Shown here: positions 59,314-60,029 of the stretch, piece after piece | Layout: the number at the start of each line of letters is the position of its first letter | Numbering within the stretch: position 1 is the first letter of the stretch | Assembly: GCF_002269505.1 (NCBI RefSeq) | Contig: NZ_NQKQ01000032.1 | Coordinates: forward strand, 1 to 60,029 | Length of the DNA stretch: 60,029 nt | Source of the DNA: Pseudomonas fragi | Lineage (GTDB): Bacteria > Pseudomonadota > Gammaproteobacteria > Pseudomonadales > Pseudomonadaceae | Direction of reading: 5' to 3' | Translations under genes and position numbers: made by a program | Notes under the pieces: model-generated | The model's database searches: none | What the model was told of the DNA's origin: nothing | The model's input: only the letters and a program-made list of their open reading frames with translations

Positions 59314-59403
59314 GGAGAGATGCCAGAGTGGCCGAATGGGACGGATTCGAAATCCGTTGTACTGGCGACAGTACCTAGGGTTCGAATCCCTATCTCTCCG
59401 CCA
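59314..59403 (+). tRNA. tRNA-Ser (anticodon CGA)
   Basis: A 90-base tRNA with encoded CCA. The acceptor stem GGAGAGA / TCTCTCC encloses a D arm (TGCCAGAGTGGCCGAATGGG), the anticodon stem-loop CGGAT-T-CGA-A-ATCCG (anticodon at 59348-59350, reading UCG), a long variable arm as in all serine tRNAs (TGTACTGGCGACAGTACC), and the T loop GGTTCGAATCCC. Strong stem pairing throughout. Confidence 0.97.
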
Positions 59404-59413
59404 TTATTTGAAG

Positions 59414-59445
59414 AGCCCCGCAGATTAACGTCTGCGGGGCTTTTT
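59414..59445 (+). terminator. Terminator after tRNA-Ser
   Basis: The hairpin AGCCCCGCAGA / TCTGCGGGGCT is followed by TTTTT, 10 bases after the tRNA CCA end. Confidence 0.93.
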
Positions 59446-59446
59446 C

Positions 59447-59853
59447 GTTTCTGGCATTTGACCACTCTAACCACCCAAAATATTTTTCCAGTAAGCCCTT
59501 TCCAATCAACTTGGGATTCAGGTGGCGGGGAATCCGTGTGATAGGAGACGTGTCGAACGACTACGTCCTATTGAGCTGATTCTCCCCTCACGGAATCGCC
59601 GAGTCCCGCACCACCACTCAATGGCATCATCAAGGCGGATCAACTCCCACCGTTTCCTCTGCTGTACACGCTAAAAGCGACGTTCGCCATCTAACCCAGG
59701 CGGACAACATCGTCCTTAAATCTTGAGTCCGGAAGGTGTGTTGGCCGTTCCATTAGGTCGGTTGCATAAAGTTGCAGTATTTAATTGCAGCTATGCGGCG
59801 AAATATATAGAGTCTCTTGCACGAATAATTATCATTATTATTTATTCGGGGGG
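59447..59853. other. Non-coding stretch beyond tRNA-Ser
   Basis: About 400 bases with no credible gene on either strand and no integrase within the window. Base composition drops in the last 100 bases (ATTTAATTG, AAATATATAGAG), which precede the Fur-like box and the last reading frame. No repeat of the tRNA 3' end is visible elsewhere in the window. Confidence 0.6.
59824..59842. promoter_or_regulatory. Fur-like box
   Basis: AATAATTATCATTATTATT matches 14 of 19 positions of the Fur consensus GATAATGATAATCATTATC. It lies in a larger symmetry, CGAATAA...TTATTCG (59822-59848), directly upstream of the last reading frame. Suggests iron repression. AT-rich sequence raises the chance of coincidence. 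Confidence 0.55.
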
Positions 59854-59859
59854 ATGAAA

Positions 59860-60029
59860 ATGTCGGAAGTACTTCAGCTTGGCGCAACCTTTGTTGGCGC
59901 TCAACCAACTAGCACAGGTTATTCCACCTCGGTTAATTTCTCCCCAAGGCCCGGCGGTCTCAAGGAACAAGTGCAACAGTCAGTTAATTTTTCTGAGCAT
60001 GCTAATCACGAAACTGGGCATTCCCGCCT
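59860..60029 (+). CDS. Start of an unknown protein, cut by the window edge
   Basis: Open frame from ATG 59860 (or 59854) to the end of the window, about 57 codons: MSEVLQLGATFVGAQPTSTG, then YSTSVNFSPRPGG, then LKEQVQQSVNFSEHANHETG. GGGGGG six bases before ATG 59860 favours that start. No signal peptide or membrane segment. The phrase SVNF occurs twice, 20 residues apart, hinting at an internal repeat. From 59953 on it is encoded by the sequence repeated at the left window edge. I do not recognise the family. Confidence 0.5.
   Translation, partial: MSEVLQLGATFVGAQPTSTGYSTSVNFSPRPGGLKEQVQQSVNFSEHANHETGHSR
59953..60027. repeat. Terminal repeat, right copy (inverted match to 1-75)
   Basis: Exact reverse complement of positions 1-75. 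It begins GGCGGTCTCAAGGAACAAGT. Two more bases follow before the window ends. On this side it is part of an open reading frame; on the left side the same frame is open but has no start codon. Confidence 0.95.

Noticed and set aside
59447..59853. Small genes or an integrase after tRNA-Ser
   Set aside because: No frame with a ribosome site or plausible composition; only short frames without support.

Overview
This window looks like chromosomal DNA of a Pseudomonas species, probably from the P. fluorescens side of the genus. The evidence is gene order: dgt / DUF883 operon / Kef antiporter / moaB-moeA / yegS / cheV / slt / uup-like / fadBA / topA / sulA-lexA / psrA / nagZ / mfd / gap / sth / lolCDE, then copRS-cupredoxin-queF, then bcp-gcvR / dapA-bamC-purC / tRNA-Ser. 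From memory this matches three blocks of P. aeruginosa PAO1 (PA3043 to PA2986, PA2810 to PA2806, PA1008 to PA1013). Codon use is GC-rich, and REP-type GTGGGAGCGAGC hairpins occur between genes. About 54 kb (5,019-59,446) is ordinary core genome.

The two edges are accessory. At the left edge the resident dGTPase gene (dgt, minus strand) is wrecked. Its C-terminal part lies at 76-464 and a doubly deleted N-terminal part at 4,567-4,846. Between them sits about 4.1 kb of AT-rich foreign DNA with three tandem, nearly identical genes for small secreted proteins of unknown function, plus a complete but divergent second dGTPase gene on the opposite strand. At position 75/76 the dgt remnant is cut again by a 75-bp sequence that reappears exactly, in inverted orientation, at the far right end (59,953-60,027). 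There it lies inside a new reading frame behind a Fur-like box, about 0.5 kb beyond a tRNA-Ser gene.

Core layout. 5,019-6,044: inner-membrane stress-type operon (DUF883, holin-like, small membrane protein). 6,187-9,568: antiporter, glutaredoxin-like protein, pseudouridine synthase, lipoprotein. 9,673-12,070: molybdenum cofactor genes mobA, moaB, moeA. 12,072-16,479: GDP-mannose enzyme, lipid kinase, CheV, MOSC protein. 16,649-21,767: Slt transglycosylase, ABC-F ATPase, universal stress protein, small membrane protein. 22,214-25,888: fadBA and DUF1653 protein. 26,003-33,872: topA, lexA-sulA (SOS), psrA (fatty-acid-responsive repressor with its own operator; a similar site precedes fadBA), nagZ and a methylthioinosine phosphorylase. 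33,991-41,905: SNF2 helicase, mfd, long-form GAPDH. 42,065-47,172: MFS transporter, chalcone-isomerase-like protein, sth, GDPD, PilZ protein. 47,267-50,516: lolCDE. 50,598-53,361: copper-type two-component system divergent from a periplasmic cupredoxin, with a CusR-like box between. 53,443-59,222: queF, bcp, gcvR, dapA-bamC-MBL-purC.

No CRISPR array, prophage, rRNA or recognisable transposase gene is visible. The most unusual object is the dGTPase swap at the left edge: foreign DNA carrying its own dGTPase sits inside the ruins of the host's gene of the same family.
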